Below, in pieces: positions 30,417-39,128 of a stretch of 64,000 bases of DNA; positions within the stretch are counted from its first letter, which is position 1, and each line of letters begins with the position of its first letter. Where the stretch lies: NCBI RefSeq assembly GCF_018141525.1, contig NZ_CP064655.1:868001-932000 (forward strand), given 5' to 3'. The stretch is from Miltoncostaea marina (GTDB taxonomy: Bacteria > Actinomycetota > Thermoleophilia > Miltoncostaeales > Miltoncostaeaceae). The notes under the pieces are model-generated. The model worked only from the letters and a program-made list of their open reading frames with translations. It was not told the DNA's origin and made no database searches. The position numbers and the translations under genes were made by a program.

Positions 30417-32647
30417 CGGTCGCCTGGCGCGGGCCGGTGCTCGACCGCTCGCCGTGGGCGGCCGGCACGCGCGCCGTCCTCGCCGGGTTCCGGGCGCTCG
30501 GCGCGCCGGTGGCCCTCGAGCCGCTGCTGTGGCACCCCGGCTCGGTCGTGGGCCCCGCGCGCCGGCGCGAGCTGGCCGAGATGTCCTCCGTGCCGCTCCA
30601 CGACGCGACGGCGACGGTGCAGCACATGCCCGCCCGCGTGCTCGACCCCTACGTGCGTGGCCCGCTGCGGGTGGCGCTCACCAGCCTGCCCGGCGCCCTC
30701 CCCGGCGAGGACTGGCTCCTGCGCCTGCGCCAGATGGACGACGTGTGGGTGCCGTCGGCGCTCCAGCGGGCGGCGCTGGTGGCCGCCGGGCTCGACCCCG
30801 CGCGGGTGGCCGTGATGCCCGAGCCGGTGGAGGTCCCGGCCGCGCCGGCCGAGCCGCTGCCGCTCGACGACCTGCACGGCACGGTCGTCCTGGCGATCGC
30901 CGACCGCACGGCGCGCTCGGGCTGGGACCTCGTCATCGACGCCTGGTGCCGGGCCTTCGACGCCGGCGACGACGTCACGCTGGCGCTCGTGCCGTTCGCG
31001 GGCGAGGCGCTCGACGACGACGCCGGCGCGGCGGTGCTCGAGATGGTGGGGCGCCTGGGCCACGACCCCGCGCGGATGGCCGACGTGGTGCTCCTCGACG
31101 AGCCGGTGCCGGCGGAGTCGATGGGCCGCCTGTTCGCCGCCGCCGACGTCGCCTGCGCGGCCACCCGCGGCATGGGCCGCGGCCGCGACCTGGTCGAGGC
31201 CATGGCGCACGGCCTGCCCGTCATCGCCCCGCCGGCCGCCGCCGGCGTGGCGATCGACGCCGCCGTCGGCTGGGCGCTGTCCGCCGCGGGCGACGGGCGC
31301 GGGCCCGACCGCGACGCCCTCGTGGCCGCCCTGCGCGACGCGCACGCCCGCGCCGGCGAGCTGCCGGCCCTGGGCGCGGCCGCCCGGGAGCGGGTGGCGC
31401 CCCACGAGGCGTCCCGGGTGGCGGCCCGCGCGCTCGAGCGCCTTGAGGGGCTGCGGCCGCGCCACCGGCGCGCGCCGGCCGCGGGGGCCGGCCCGCGGGT
31501 CGCCCTCTACGGCGGCGTCACCGGCGCGCACTCGCTGGCCCTCGCCAACCGCAGCCTGGCGGCCGCGCTCGTGCGCGGCGGCGAGGTCGACCTGAGCCTC
31601 GTGGAGGTCGAGACCGCGGCGCGCGGGGGCGGCGGCGCCCTGCCCGGCGGGCCCGCGCTGCGCGCCGCCCGGCGGCTGCTCGACGGGCCGCCCGAGGTGG
31701 TGCTGCGCCACGGCTACCCGCCCAGCTTCACGCCCCCGCCGGCCGGCCGCCTGGTGGTGGCCCTGCCGTGGGAGTACGGGCCGATCCCCCTCGAGTGGCG
31801 GCGCGGCATCGAGGACGCGGTCGACGAGGTGTGGGCGCCGTCCCGGTACGTGCGCGACGGCTACCTGGCCTCCGGCCTCGACCCCGACCGGGTGGCGATC
31901 GTGCCGCACGGCGTCGACACGGCGCGGTTCCGGCCGGGCCTCGAGGCGCTGCCGCTGGCCGGCGTGCCGGGCGGCTACCGCTTCCTGTTCGTCGGCGGCC
32001 TGCTCTGGCGCAAGGGCGCCGACCTGCTGCTCGACGCCTACGCGACCGCGTTCACCGCCGCCGACGACGTGACGCTGGTCGTGAAGGACTTCGGCCGCGG
32101 CGGCCCCTACCGGCCGCAGGAGATCGAGCTGCGGGTGGAGCGCATGGCCGCCGACCCGCGCGGCCCGCGCGTCGCGTTCCTGCGCGACCGCCTGCCGGAC
32201 GCCGACCTGCCCCGCCTCTACGCCGCGGCCGACTGCCTGGTGCACCCGTACCGCGGCGAGGGCTACGGCCTGACCGTGGCGGAGGGGATGGCGTGCGGCC
32301 TGCCGGTCATCGTCCCCGAGGGCGGCTCGACCGCCGACTTCTGCGACCACGCGACCGCCCTGCTGGTGCCGTCGCGGCCCGTCGTGCTGGAGGGCACCGG
32401 CATGGGGGGCATGGAGCTGGCGGGCCGCCCGCGGGTGGTCGAGGTCTCGGTGCTCGACCTCGCCCGCCGCATGCGCGACGCGTACGAGCGCCGCGACGAG
32501 GCCAGCGCGGTGGGGCTGCGGGCGGCCGCACACGTCGCCGCCCACCACACCTGGGACCACGCCGCCGCGATCGCCGCCGCGCGCATGCGCGCGCTCGCCG
32601 GCCACGACGCCCCGGCCGCCGCCCCGGCGACGGCGGGCGTCGCGTGA
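30413..32647 (+). CDS. Tandem two-domain glycosyltransferase (GT4-like + GT4)
   Basis: A 744-residue protein with two GT-B domains. The first (1-345) is related to the preceding enzyme (VAWRGPVLDRSPWAAGTRAV, DVWVPSALQRAALVAAGLDP, TARSGWDLVIDAWCRAFDAG) but its sugar site is degraded: ACAATRGMGRGRDLVEAMAH lacks the E-G-x-G form, so it may be inactive or structural. The second (355-744) is a standard GT4: VALPWEYGPIPLEWRRGIED, VDEVWAPSRYVRDGYLASGL, FLFVGGLLWRKGADLLLDAY and LVHPYRGEGYGLTVAEGMAC. GTG start overlaps the previous stop. Confidence 0.84.
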   Translation: MTVAWRGPVLDRSPWAAGTRAVLAGFRALGAPVALEPLLWHPGSVVGPARRRELAEMSSVPLHDATATVQHMPARVLDPYVRGPLRVALTSLPGALPGEDWLLRLRQMDDVWVPSALQRAALVAAGLDPARVAVMPEPVEVPAAPAEPLPLDDLHGTVVLAIADRTARSGWDLVIDAWCRAFDAGDDVTLALVPFAGEALDDDAGAAVLEMVGRLGHDPARMADVVLLDEPVPAESMGRLFAAADVACAATRGMGRGRDLVEAMAHGLPVIAPPAAAGVAIDAAVGWALSAAGDGRGPDRDALVAALRDAHARAGELPALGAAARERVAPHEASRVAARALERLEGLRPRHRRAPAAGAGPRVALYGGVTGAHSLALANRSLAAALVRGGEVDLSLVEVETAARGGGGALPGGPALRAARRLLDGPPEVVLRHGYPPSFTPPPAGRLVVALPWEYGPIPLEWRRGIEDAVDEVWAPSRYVRDGYLASGLDPDRVAIVPHGVDTARFRPGLEALPLAGVPGGYRFLFVGGLLWRKGADLLLDAYATAFTAADDVTLVVKDFGRGGPYRPQEIELRVERMAADPRGPRVAFLRDRLPDADLPRLYAAADCLVHPYRGEGYGLTVAEGMACGLPVIVPEGGSTADFCDHATALLVPSRPVVLEGTGMGGMELAGRPRVVEVSVLDLARRMRDAYERRDEASAVGLRAAAHVAAHHTWDHAAAIAAARMRALAGHDAPAAAPATAGVA

Positions 32648-33453
32648 GCCGCCTCGCCAGCATCGTCGTGCCCTGCCACGACAACCTGCTCTACACCGCG
32701 CTGTGCCTGCAGAGCATCGAGCGCCACACGCCCTGGCCGCACGAGGTGATCGTGGTGGCGAACGGCTGCACCGACGGCACCGCCGAGTGGAGCGAGGGGC
32801 GGGGCGCCCGCGTGGTGCGCTCGCCGGTCAACCTCGGGTTCGCCGGCGGCGCGAACCTCGGCCTGGCCGCCGCCCGGGGCGACGTCGTCGTGGTGCTGAA
32901 CAACGACGCCCTCGCCACGCCGGGCTGGCTCGGCGGCCTGCTGGGCGCGCTCGACCGCGACCCCGCCGCCGGCATCGCGGGGCCCCGCTCCAATTGGGTC
33001 TCCGACGACCAGATCATCGCGCCGGTGCCCTACGCCGAGGCGCCCTCGGAGGCCCTCGACCGCTTCGCCGCCGACCGCGCGCGCGAGCACGCCGGCCAGG
33101 CCCGCGAGGTCGCCCGGCTGAGCGGCCTCTGCATGGCGATCCGGCGCGCCCTGATGGAGGCGATCGGCGGCTTCGACCCCCGCTTCGAGGTCGGCAACCT
33201 CGAGGACGACGACCTCTGCCTGCGCGCCCGGCTGGCCGGCTTCCGCCTGCTGGTGGCCGACGACGCCTTCGTCCACCACTTCGGCCACAAGACCTTCGAC
33301 ATCGTGCCGGAGGACTACGACGAGCTCCTCCAGGAGAACACGATGCGCTACCGCATGAAGTGGGACCTGCCGCTCGACCGCGACCCGCGCGGCCTGCTCC
33401 CCGGGCGCCCCTTCGACCCGGCGCGCGACCGGGTGCCGTTGCCGGGGCGGTGA
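32644..33453 (+). CDS. GT2-type glycosyltransferase
   Basis: A 269-residue GT2: ASIVVPCHDNLLYTALCLQS, VIVVANGCTDGTAEWSEG, SPVNLGFAGGANLGLAAARG, VVVVLNNDALATPGWLGGLL (NND metal site), LSGLCMAIRRALMEAIGGFD and FEVGNLEDDDLCLRARLAGF. It resembles rhamnosyl or other transferases in surface glycan clusters and the glycosyltransferases of TPR-bearing glycosylation proteins. The GTG overlaps the previous stop. It is the last gene of the coupled run; the next gene starts 25 bases after its stop and looks unrelated. Confidence 0.85.
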   Translation: MSRLASIVVPCHDNLLYTALCLQSIERHTPWPHEVIVVANGCTDGTAEWSEGRGARVVRSPVNLGFAGGANLGLAAARGDVVVVLNNDALATPGWLGGLLGALDRDPAAGIAGPRSNWVSDDQIIAPVPYAEAPSEALDRFAADRAREHAGQAREVARLSGLCMAIRRALMEAIGGFDPRFEVGNLEDDDLCLRARLAGFRLLVADDAFVHHFGHKTFDIVPEDYDELLQENTMRYRMKWDLPLDRDPRGLLPGRPFDPARDRVPLPGR

Positions 33454-33477
33454 CCGGCTCGGAGGAGGATCGCCGGC

Positions 33478-34422
33478 GTGTCGATCGGACGCCTGCAGGA
33501 CGTGCCGCTGCGGGAGGTGTGGCCCAACGAGGCGGCGGACTTCACGCCGTGGCTGCTCCAGAACGCCGAGGCGCTCGGCGACGCGCTCGGCATCGAGCTG
33601 GAGATCGAGGCGGCGGAGCACGCCGTGGGCGGGTTCTCGCTCGACCTCGTCGGGCGTGACCTCACCCACGACTGCGCGCTGATCGTCGAGAACCAGATCG
33701 AGGGTACGGATCACTCGCACCTCGGTCAGCTGCTGACCTACGCGGGGGGCGTCGCCGAGGTGGGGACGGTCGTCTGGATCGCGCAGGCGTTCCGTGAGGA
33801 ACACCGTCAGGCGCTCGACTGGCTGAACGAGCACACCGACGAGAGCGTGCGCGTCTTCGGTGTCGCGCTGCGGGCCGTCCGGATCGGCGATTCCATGCCG
33901 GCCCCGCTCTTCGACGTGGTCGCGAAGCCCAACGACTGGCAGAAGCGCGTCCGCGCCACGACCCGCCCCGCCGGGGAGCGGGAGCGGGCGTACGAGGAGT
34001 TCTGGGGCGCGCTGCTCGACCGCCTGCGCGCCGACGCGCCCGGCCTCGTCGGCGGGCGGGCGAAGGTGCCGACGAGTCCATACCTGTCGTTCCGCTCGTC
34101 CATCCCGAACGCGACGGTGTACGCGACGTTCGGTCAGCGACACGCACGGGTCGAGCTCTACATCGATTCGGGCGACGCCGCGCGCAACGCGGAGATCTTC
34201 GGGGCCCTGCTGGAGCGTAGAGCCGAGATCGAGGCGGGCTACGGCGGACCACTGGAGTTCGAGGCGGCGGAGCACCGGCAGATCCGGAAGGTGCTGACGC
34301 GGTTGGAGACGCCGGCCTCGGCGGTTCTCGTCCCCGAGGTCCACGGCGAGCTCCGGGCATGGTTCGCCGACGTCATCCCACGCTTCGTCGGCGCCTTCGA
34401 GGCCGCCGCGCGTCGGGGGTGA
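33478..34422 (+). CDS. DUF4268 protein with nuclease-like N-terminus
   Basis: A 314-residue protein. Residues 1-150 (FTPWLLQNAEALGDALGIEL, FSLDLVGRDL, ALIVENQIEGTDHSHLGQLL then TYAGGV) look like a PD-(D/E)xK nuclease-like fold with the D, E-x-Q arrangement. Residues about 165-310 match DUF4268 (FWGALLDRLRADAPGL, RVELYIDSGDAARNAEIFGA). Such proteins occur alone and near defence genes; function is not established. GTG 33478 follows GGAGGATCGCC. Its codon use is slightly less GC-extreme than the glycan genes, compatible with separate acquisition. It is convergent with the acetyltransferase, only 3 bases apart. Confidence 0.7.
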   Translation: MSIGRLQDVPLREVWPNEAADFTPWLLQNAEALGDALGIELEIEAAEHAVGGFSLDLVGRDLTHDCALIVENQIEGTDHSHLGQLLTYAGGVAEVGTVVWIAQAFREEHRQALDWLNEHTDESVRVFGVALRAVRIGDSMPAPLFDVVAKPNDWQKRVRATTRPAGERERAYEEFWGALLDRLRADAPGLVGGRAKVPTSPYLSFRSSIPNATVYATFGQRHARVELYIDSGDAARNAEIFGALLERRAEIEAGYGGPLEFEAAEHRQIRKVLTRLETPASAVLVPEVHGELRAWFADVIPRFVGAFEAAARRG

Positions 34423-34425
34423 CGC

Positions 34426-34992
34426 TCAGAGCTCGCGGACGATCCGGGCGGGGTTGCCGACGGCGAGGACGCCGGCGGGCAAGTCCCTGAGGACCACGCT
34501 TCCGGCGCCCACCACCGTGTCGTCACCGATCGTCACCCCGGGGCAGACGATGGCGCCGCCGCCGAGCCAGACGTTGTCGCCGATCGTGATGGGCTCGGAG
34601 CCCTCCCACTTGTCGCGGCGCGGATCGGCCTGCAGGGGGTGGGTGGCCGTCAGCAGCTGCACGTAGGTCGCGATCTGGACGTCGTCGCCGATCTCGACCT
34701 CGGCGACGTCGAGGATCACGAGGCCGTAGTTCGCGAAGACGCGGTCGCCGATCGTCGTGCGGTAGCCGAGGTCGCAGTGGAAGGGCGGGCGGATCTCCAC
34801 CTCCTCGCCCACCCCGCGCAGCAGCTCGGCGAGGATCGAACGGCGGGCGACCGGCTCGTCGATCGAGGTGGCGTTGTAGCGCTCCTGCAGGAGCGCGGCG
34901 CGGCGGATGTCGCGGGCGATGTGCGGGTCGTCGGCGATGTAGCGGTCGCCGGCGAGCATCCGTTCGTGGTGGCCGCGCCGGTCCTCGTCCAT
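34426..34992 (-). CDS. Maltose/galactoside-type sugar O-acetyltransferase
   Basis: A 188-residue left-handed beta-helix acetyltransferase of the NodL/Maa group. The N-terminal helix motif is ERMLAGDRYIADDPHIARDI; FHCDLGYRTTIGDRVFANYG is the family motif; ATYVQLLTATHPL holds the catalytic His; hexapeptide repeats run through ITIGDNVWLGGGAIVCPGVT to VVGAGSVVLRDLPAGVLAVG. It transfers acetyl from acetyl-CoA to a sugar hydroxyl. ATG 34992 follows GAGGGAGGCGAG; an ATG seven codons earlier is less likely. Divergent from the decayed SDR gene. Confidence 0.92.
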   Translation of the reverse strand: MDEDRRGHHERMLAGDRYIADDPHIARDIRRAALLQERYNATSIDEPVARRSILAELLRGVGEEVEIRPPFHCDLGYRTTIGDRVFANYGLVILDVAEVEIGDDVQIATYVQLLTATHPLQADPRRDKWEGSEPITIGDNVWLGGGAIVCPGVTIGDDTVVGAGSVVLRDLPAGVLAVGNPARIVREL

Positions 34993-35052
34993 CTCGCCTC
35001 CCTCGTCGCGCATCGCCCTGACAGGGGTATATGCCCGGAACGGCCGGTCGCG

Positions 35053-35064
35053 CTTGACCTCAAG
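35053..35064. promoter_or_regulatory. Short palindrome in the divergent gap
   Basis: CTTGA-CC-TCAAG is a perfect inverted repeat between the acetyltransferase and the decayed SDR gene. It contains TTGACC, a plausible -35 for the plus strand, and could be an operator. The TCAAG half is not followed by a sigma-28 -10. Confidence 0.3.
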
Positions 35065-35091
35065 CGCGCGTGAAGATCTACGGTGCCCGCC

Positions 35092-35826
35092 ATGGACGCC
35101 CTCACGGGGCGGCCGGGCCCGGTCGCCCTCGTCACCGGCGCCTCCCGCGGCCCGGGCCGCGCGGTGGCGCGCCGCCGGCCGCCGGGGGGCGGGTGATCAT
35201 CGACGGCCGCGACGCGGGGCGCTTGCCGCCGCCGGGCGGGACATGCCGGCGGGGCGGGCGATCGCGATCGTCGGCGACGTCGCCGACCCGGCGCACCGCG
35301 CCGCGCTCACCGCCGCGGCCCGGCGCCCGGGCCGCCTCGACCTGCTGATGGACAACGCGAGCGAGCTCCGCCCGAGCCCGCTGTCGCCGCTCGCCGCGCA
35401 CCCCCGTCGCGGCGCTCGAGCGCGTGCTGGCCGTCGACGTCGTGGCCCCCGTCGCGCTGTTGCGGCTGGTGCTGCCGCTGCTGGAGCGCCGGGGCGGCCG
35501 CGTCATCGACGTCTCGTCGGACGCGGCGGTGGAGCCGTACCCGGGTTGGGGCGGCGAGGGCGCCTCGAAGGCGGCGCTCGACCAGGCGACCGCCGTGCTG
35601 GCGGTCGAGCACCCGGGCCTGCGCGTCCACGCGCTCGAGCCGGGCGACATGCGCACGGACATGCACCAGGCGGCGTTCCCCGGGGAGGGCGTCTCCGACC
35701 GACCGCCGCCGCAGGACGTCGTGCCGGCGGTGATGCGGCTGGTGGGGGGCGACCTGCCGAGCGGCCGCCACACCGCCGCCGCGCTGCTGCGCAGGGGCCG
35801 CGGCGTGAGCGCGGCCCGCGCGCCGG
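35092..35826 (+). pseudogene. Decayed short-chain dehydrogenase (SDR)
   Basis: SDR features appear in order but in changing frames: MDALTGRPGPVALVTGASRG with the NAD(P)-binding TGxxxGxG region (frame of 35092), RVIIDGRDAG (third frame), AIAIVGDVADPAHRAALTAA then RLDLLMDNASE (second frame), and LERRGGRVIDVSSDAAVEPY followed by ASKAALDQATAVLAVEHPGL (third frame again). At least three frameshifts separate them. The catalytic Tyr and Lys would be in YPGWGGEGASK. The gene cannot make an SDR as it stands. Several small indels suggest real decay, though assembly errors in GC-rich DNA are possible. Confidence 0.7.
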
Positions 35827-35830
35827 CGCC

Positions 35831-36547
35831 GTCCTGCCGGTCCACGTGGCGACCCACCTCGACGACGGGCGGTGGGTGTCGAGCTGCGGAGCCCCACCCG
35901 GACCGGCGGTGGCTGCGGGCCGGCTGTGGGCGGCGCGCGTCACGCCGCCGACCGCACCGGTCGCCGACCTCGCGCGCCACGGCCGGCCGATCGGCCACGG
36001 GCACCTCGTGCGCGGGCTGACGCCGGCCGACCACCAGACCGTCGGCGCCACCGAGCCGGGCAGCGCCGAGATGCCGAGCGCGGGCCGGCCCCTCACCGCG
36101 CCCCTGCCGGTGCGGCTGATGGCGCGCGGCGTGACCGTGGTGCCGGTGGTCCTGCACGCCGGCGTCTCGAGCCCCGAGCTGCACGAGCCGCCGATGCCGG
36201 AGCGGTTCCGCGTCACGGCGGACACCGCCCGGGTGGTCGAGGGCGCCCGGGCCGCCGGGCGCCGGGTGGTCGCGGTGGGCACGACCGTCGTGCGGGCACT
36301 CGAGAGCGCGGCCCAGGACGGGGTCGTGCGCGCGGCCGGCGGCTGGACGGGGCTCGTGCGCGGCCCCGGCCGGCCGGCGCGCGTGGTGGACGGGCTCGTC
36401 ACCGGCCTGCACGAGCCCGAGGCGAGCCACCTGCTGCTGCTGGAGCCGGTCGCGGGCCCGCGGCTGGTGGGCGAGGCGTCCGCGGCCGCCCTCGCGCGCC
36501 GCTACCTGTGGCACGAGTTCGGCGACTCCACGCTGCTCCTGCCCTGA
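35831..36547 (+). pseudogene. QueA-like gene lacking its N-terminus
   Basis: The frame encodes the C-terminal two thirds of a QueA-like S-adenosylmethionine:tRNA ribosyltransferase-isomerase: THLDDGRWVSS, ARHGRPIGHGHLVRGLTPAD then HQTVGATEPGSAEMPSAGRP, MARGVTVVPVVLHAGVSSPE and RRVVAVGTTVVRALESAAQD, ending WHEFGDSTLLLP. About 100 N-terminal residues of the usual 340 are missing; the sequence upstream belongs to the decayed SDR. A GTG at 35846 could start a 233-residue fragment. In some Actinobacteria this QueA subtype and an SDR are neighbours. Function is probably lost. Confidence 0.6.
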
Positions 36548-36984
36548 GGCGGTGCGGGCAGGCCGAGCCGCCGGGCGACGAGCCACACCCAGCCGGCGCC
36601 GAGCGCGGCGCCCGCGACGACGTCGCGCACGGCGTGGGCCCGCAGCACCACCCGCGAGGCCGCGACGACCCCGACGAGGGCCGCGCCGGTCGCCGCGACC
36701 GGCACGCGCAGGCGGGGCGGCGCGAGGATCGCGAGCGCGGCGGCGTGCGCCGCCCAGCCGGAGGCGTGCGCGCTCGGGAAGGCCGCGCCGCGGGCCGGGC
36801 CGGGCGGCCGCGCGACGGGCCGCTCGCCGCCCACCAGCCGCTTGAGGGCGCCCGCGAGCGCGCCGGCCCCGCCGAGGCCGAGGGCGAGGAGGGCCAGCTC
36901 GCGGCCGCGACGGCGGGCCAGCAGCGCCGCGGCGACCGCGACGGCCACCGCCGCGTTCGCCGGCGTGTCGGCGGCCCGGCTCAC
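36502..36984 (-). CDS. PAP2-superfamily membrane phosphatase
   Basis: A 160-residue PAP2 phosphatase, typically removing phosphate from undecaprenyl pyrophosphate or other lipid phosphates at the membrane. The three catalytic motifs are visible: ALKRLVGGERPVARPPG, FPSAHASGWAAHAAALAILA, and AASRVVLRAHAVRDVVAGAA. Hydrophobic helices lie at 11-25, 33-50 and between the motifs. GTG 36984 was chosen; an ATG at 37068 would cross the promoter of the next gene. Its 3' end overlaps the opposite-strand QueA-like fragment by 46 bases. Lipid-carrier recycling would suit glycan export, but this is inference. Confidence 0.85.
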   Translation of the reverse strand: MSRAADTPANAAVAVAVAAALLARRRGRELALLALGLGGAGALAGALKRLVGGERPVARPPGPARGAAFPSAHASGWAAHAAALAILAPPRLRVPVAATGAALVGVVAASRVVLRAHAVRDVVAGAALGAGWVWLVARRLGLPAPPQGRSSVESPNSCHR

Positions 36985-37007
36985 GATGAGCGCCGCCCGC
37001 TCGCGCC

Positions 37008-37034
37008 TCAAGTGCGACCCGCCGGTGCCGATGC
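37008..37034 (+). promoter_or_regulatory. Sigma-28-type promoter of the glycosyltransferase-TPR gene
   Basis: TCAAG (37008-37012), exactly 14 bases, then GCCGATGC (37027-37034). The ATG follows 34 bases downstream with CGGAGGGA as ribosome site. Confidence 0.8.
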
Positions 37035-37067
37035 ACGGAGAGCCGACGACCGGAGGGAACACAGGCA

Positions 37068-39128
37068 ATGGGCCTCAAGATCGCGAGCCTCACCACGCCG
37101 ACGGAGCGCGCCCCGCAGCGCCTGTCGCTGTGCATGATCATGCGCGACGAGGAGGAGCACCTCGCCCGGTGCCTCGCCAGCGTGGAGGGCGTCGTCGACG
37201 AGATCGTGATCGTCGACACCGGCTCGATCGACCGTTCGGTGGAGATCGCCGCGTCGTTCGGCGCCCGCGTGCTGCACGAGGACTGGCGCGGCGACTTCGC
37301 GGCCCCTCGCAACACGGCCATCGACGCCGCCACCGGGGACTGGATCCTCGTGCTGGACGCCGACGAGGAGCTGGTCGACGGCGGCCGGCTGCGCGACCTC
37401 CTGCACGAGGAGGACATGGAGGGCTTCTGCTTCCGCGAGGTGAACTTCATCGGCGAGGAGCGGGGCATCGAGAGCGTGGTCAACTCCGCGTTCCGCCTCT
37501 TCCGCAACCGCCCGCGGTACCGCTACTCCGGCGCGCTGCACGAGCAGATCATGGGCACGGTCGACCCCCAGGGCGGCGTCTGCACCCGCTTCGTGGGCAT
37601 CGAGATCCACCACTACGGCTACCTCGAGCCGACCAGCCGGGCCAAGGAGAAGACCGACCGCAACATGGCGATCGTGATGGAGGAGGTGCGGCGCAAGCCC
37701 GAGGACTCCTTCACGCTCTTCAACGCGGGGGTCGAGTACCAGCGCGTCGGCCGGTTCGACGAGGCGCTCGACTACTTCTCGCGGTCGTTCGCGCACCTGC
37801 CCACCCTGAAGGCCTACTACGCCTCGCTGCTGCTGCGGAACATCGTGGCGACGCTCAACTCGCTCGAGCGCTGGGACGAGGCGCTCGACGTGCTCGGCGA
37901 CGCCCTCCAGGCATACCCGGACTTCACCGACCTGCACTACCTGCAGGGCCAGATCCACACCAGCCGGCGCGAGTACCGCGCGGCCGTGAGGAGCTTCCGG
38001 CGGGCGATCGAGCTCGGCGACCACGGCGGCGACCGCTACCTCGCCCAGGCCGGCATGGGCTCGTTCTACTCCTGGCACTCGCTGGGGGTGCTGCACGAGA
38101 TGATGGGCGACCTGCACGAGGCCGTGCGCTGCCAGCGCAACGCGATCCGCGCGGCCGGCGGCTACTACGCCGCCCCGGTGATGCGCCTCACCCGGCTGCT
38201 GCTGCGGGGCGACCCGCCGGCCGCCGTGCGCGACTACATGACCGGCGTCGTCCCGGAGCCGCGGCGCGCCGAGTCGCTGACCGCGATCGCGCGCGTGCTG
38301 CTGCTCGAGGGGCACGCCGAGCACGCGCTCGCGACCCTGGCCGAGGCGCGCGAGCTGAGCCCGTCCGATCCCGCGATCGGCCTCGCCATGGCCGACGCGC
38401 TCATCCGCCTGGGCGACCTGCCCGGCGCGCGGGCCCTGCTCGTGGCCGTGCCGCCGAGCAGCGCGAGCCGCCACCTGGCGCTGGCCAAGACGGTGCTCGT
38501 CGGCCTGGTGGCCGGCGACGCCGACGAGGTGCGGGCGGCCGTGGACGAGCTGCGCCCGGTCGCCGACGGCGTCTACGCCGCGGCCTACGAGGCGGCCCTG
38601 CTGGCGCAGTCCCCCGACGGCCCGCCGCCGGCGCTGCCGCCGGGCACCGACGCCGAGGCGGCCCTCGCCGCGGTGCTCGAGCTGGCCGGCACCGTGCTGG
38701 AGCTGGGCGAGCTGGATGTGTTCAACGCGCTGGTGCCGCTCGCCTACTCGATCGCCCCCCGGCGCAGCGACGTGGACCGCACCCTCGGCCACCTGCTGTT
38801 CGAGAACGACTTCCCGGACCCGGCGGCCGACCGCCTGATCGCCGCGATCCAGGCGGGCGACGAGACGCCCGAGGCGTTCGCCGCCCTGGGGCGCATCTGC
38901 CAGAGCAAGGGCATGCCGGACGACGCCGAGGCCTTCATGCGCGCCGCCCTGGAGGCCGACGGGCAGAACATGTCGCGCCACATCGACCTGGCCGGCCTGC
39001 TGGCGGGCGCCGGCCGCTACGCGGAGGCCGACGCGGTCATCCGCGAGGGGCTGGTCGTGTACCCGCACTCGAGCGTGCTGCGCGAGCTGCGCCAGTCGAT
39101 GTCGCTGCTGGCGGGCGCCACGGGCTGA
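37068..39128 (+). CDS. Glycosyltransferase-TPR protein, probable flagellin glycosyltransferase
   Basis: A 686-residue protein. Residues about 18-230 are a GT2 domain of the SunS/WaaE type: LSLCMIMRDEEEHLARCLAS, VDEIVIVDTGSIDRSVEIAA, WRGDFAAPRNTAIDAATGDW and ILVLDADEELV with the DAD metal motif near residue 98. Residues about 235-680 are tetratricopeptide-like helix pairs (FNAGVEYQRVGRFDEALDYF, LHYLQGQIHTSRREYRAAVR). This fusion is typical of enzymes that glycosylate proteins directly, including the SunS family. Its own sigma-28-type promoter makes flagellin the likely acceptor (inference). It is separated from the main glycan operon by 3.6 kb. Confidence 0.86.
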   Translation: MGLKIASLTTPTERAPQRLSLCMIMRDEEEHLARCLASVEGVVDEIVIVDTGSIDRSVEIAASFGARVLHEDWRGDFAAPRNTAIDAATGDWILVLDADEELVDGGRLRDLLHEEDMEGFCFREVNFIGEERGIESVVNSAFRLFRNRPRYRYSGALHEQIMGTVDPQGGVCTRFVGIEIHHYGYLEPTSRAKEKTDRNMAIVMEEVRRKPEDSFTLFNAGVEYQRVGRFDEALDYFSRSFAHLPTLKAYYASLLLRNIVATLNSLERWDEALDVLGDALQAYPDFTDLHYLQGQIHTSRREYRAAVRSFRRAIELGDHGGDRYLAQAGMGSFYSWHSLGVLHEMMGDLHEAVRCQRNAIRAAGGYYAAPVMRLTRLLLRGDPPAAVRDYMTGVVPEPRRAESLTAIARVLLLEGHAEHALATLAEARELSPSDPAIGLAMADALIRLGDLPGARALLVAVPPSSASRHLALAKTVLVGLVAGDADEVRAAVDELRPVADGVYAAAYEAALLAQSPDGPPPALPPGTDAEAALAAVLELAGTVLELGELDVFNALVPLAYSIAPRRSDVDRTLGHLLFENDFPDPAADRLIAAIQAGDETPEAFAALGRICQSKGMPDDAEAFMRAALEADGQNMSRHIDLAGLLAGAGRYAEADAVIREGLVVYPHSSVLRELRQSMSLLAGATG

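Noticed and set aside
35060-35084. TCAAG before the decayed SDR gene as a flagellar promoter
   Set aside because: The bases 14-15 downstream (TACGGT region) do not resemble GCCGATAA.
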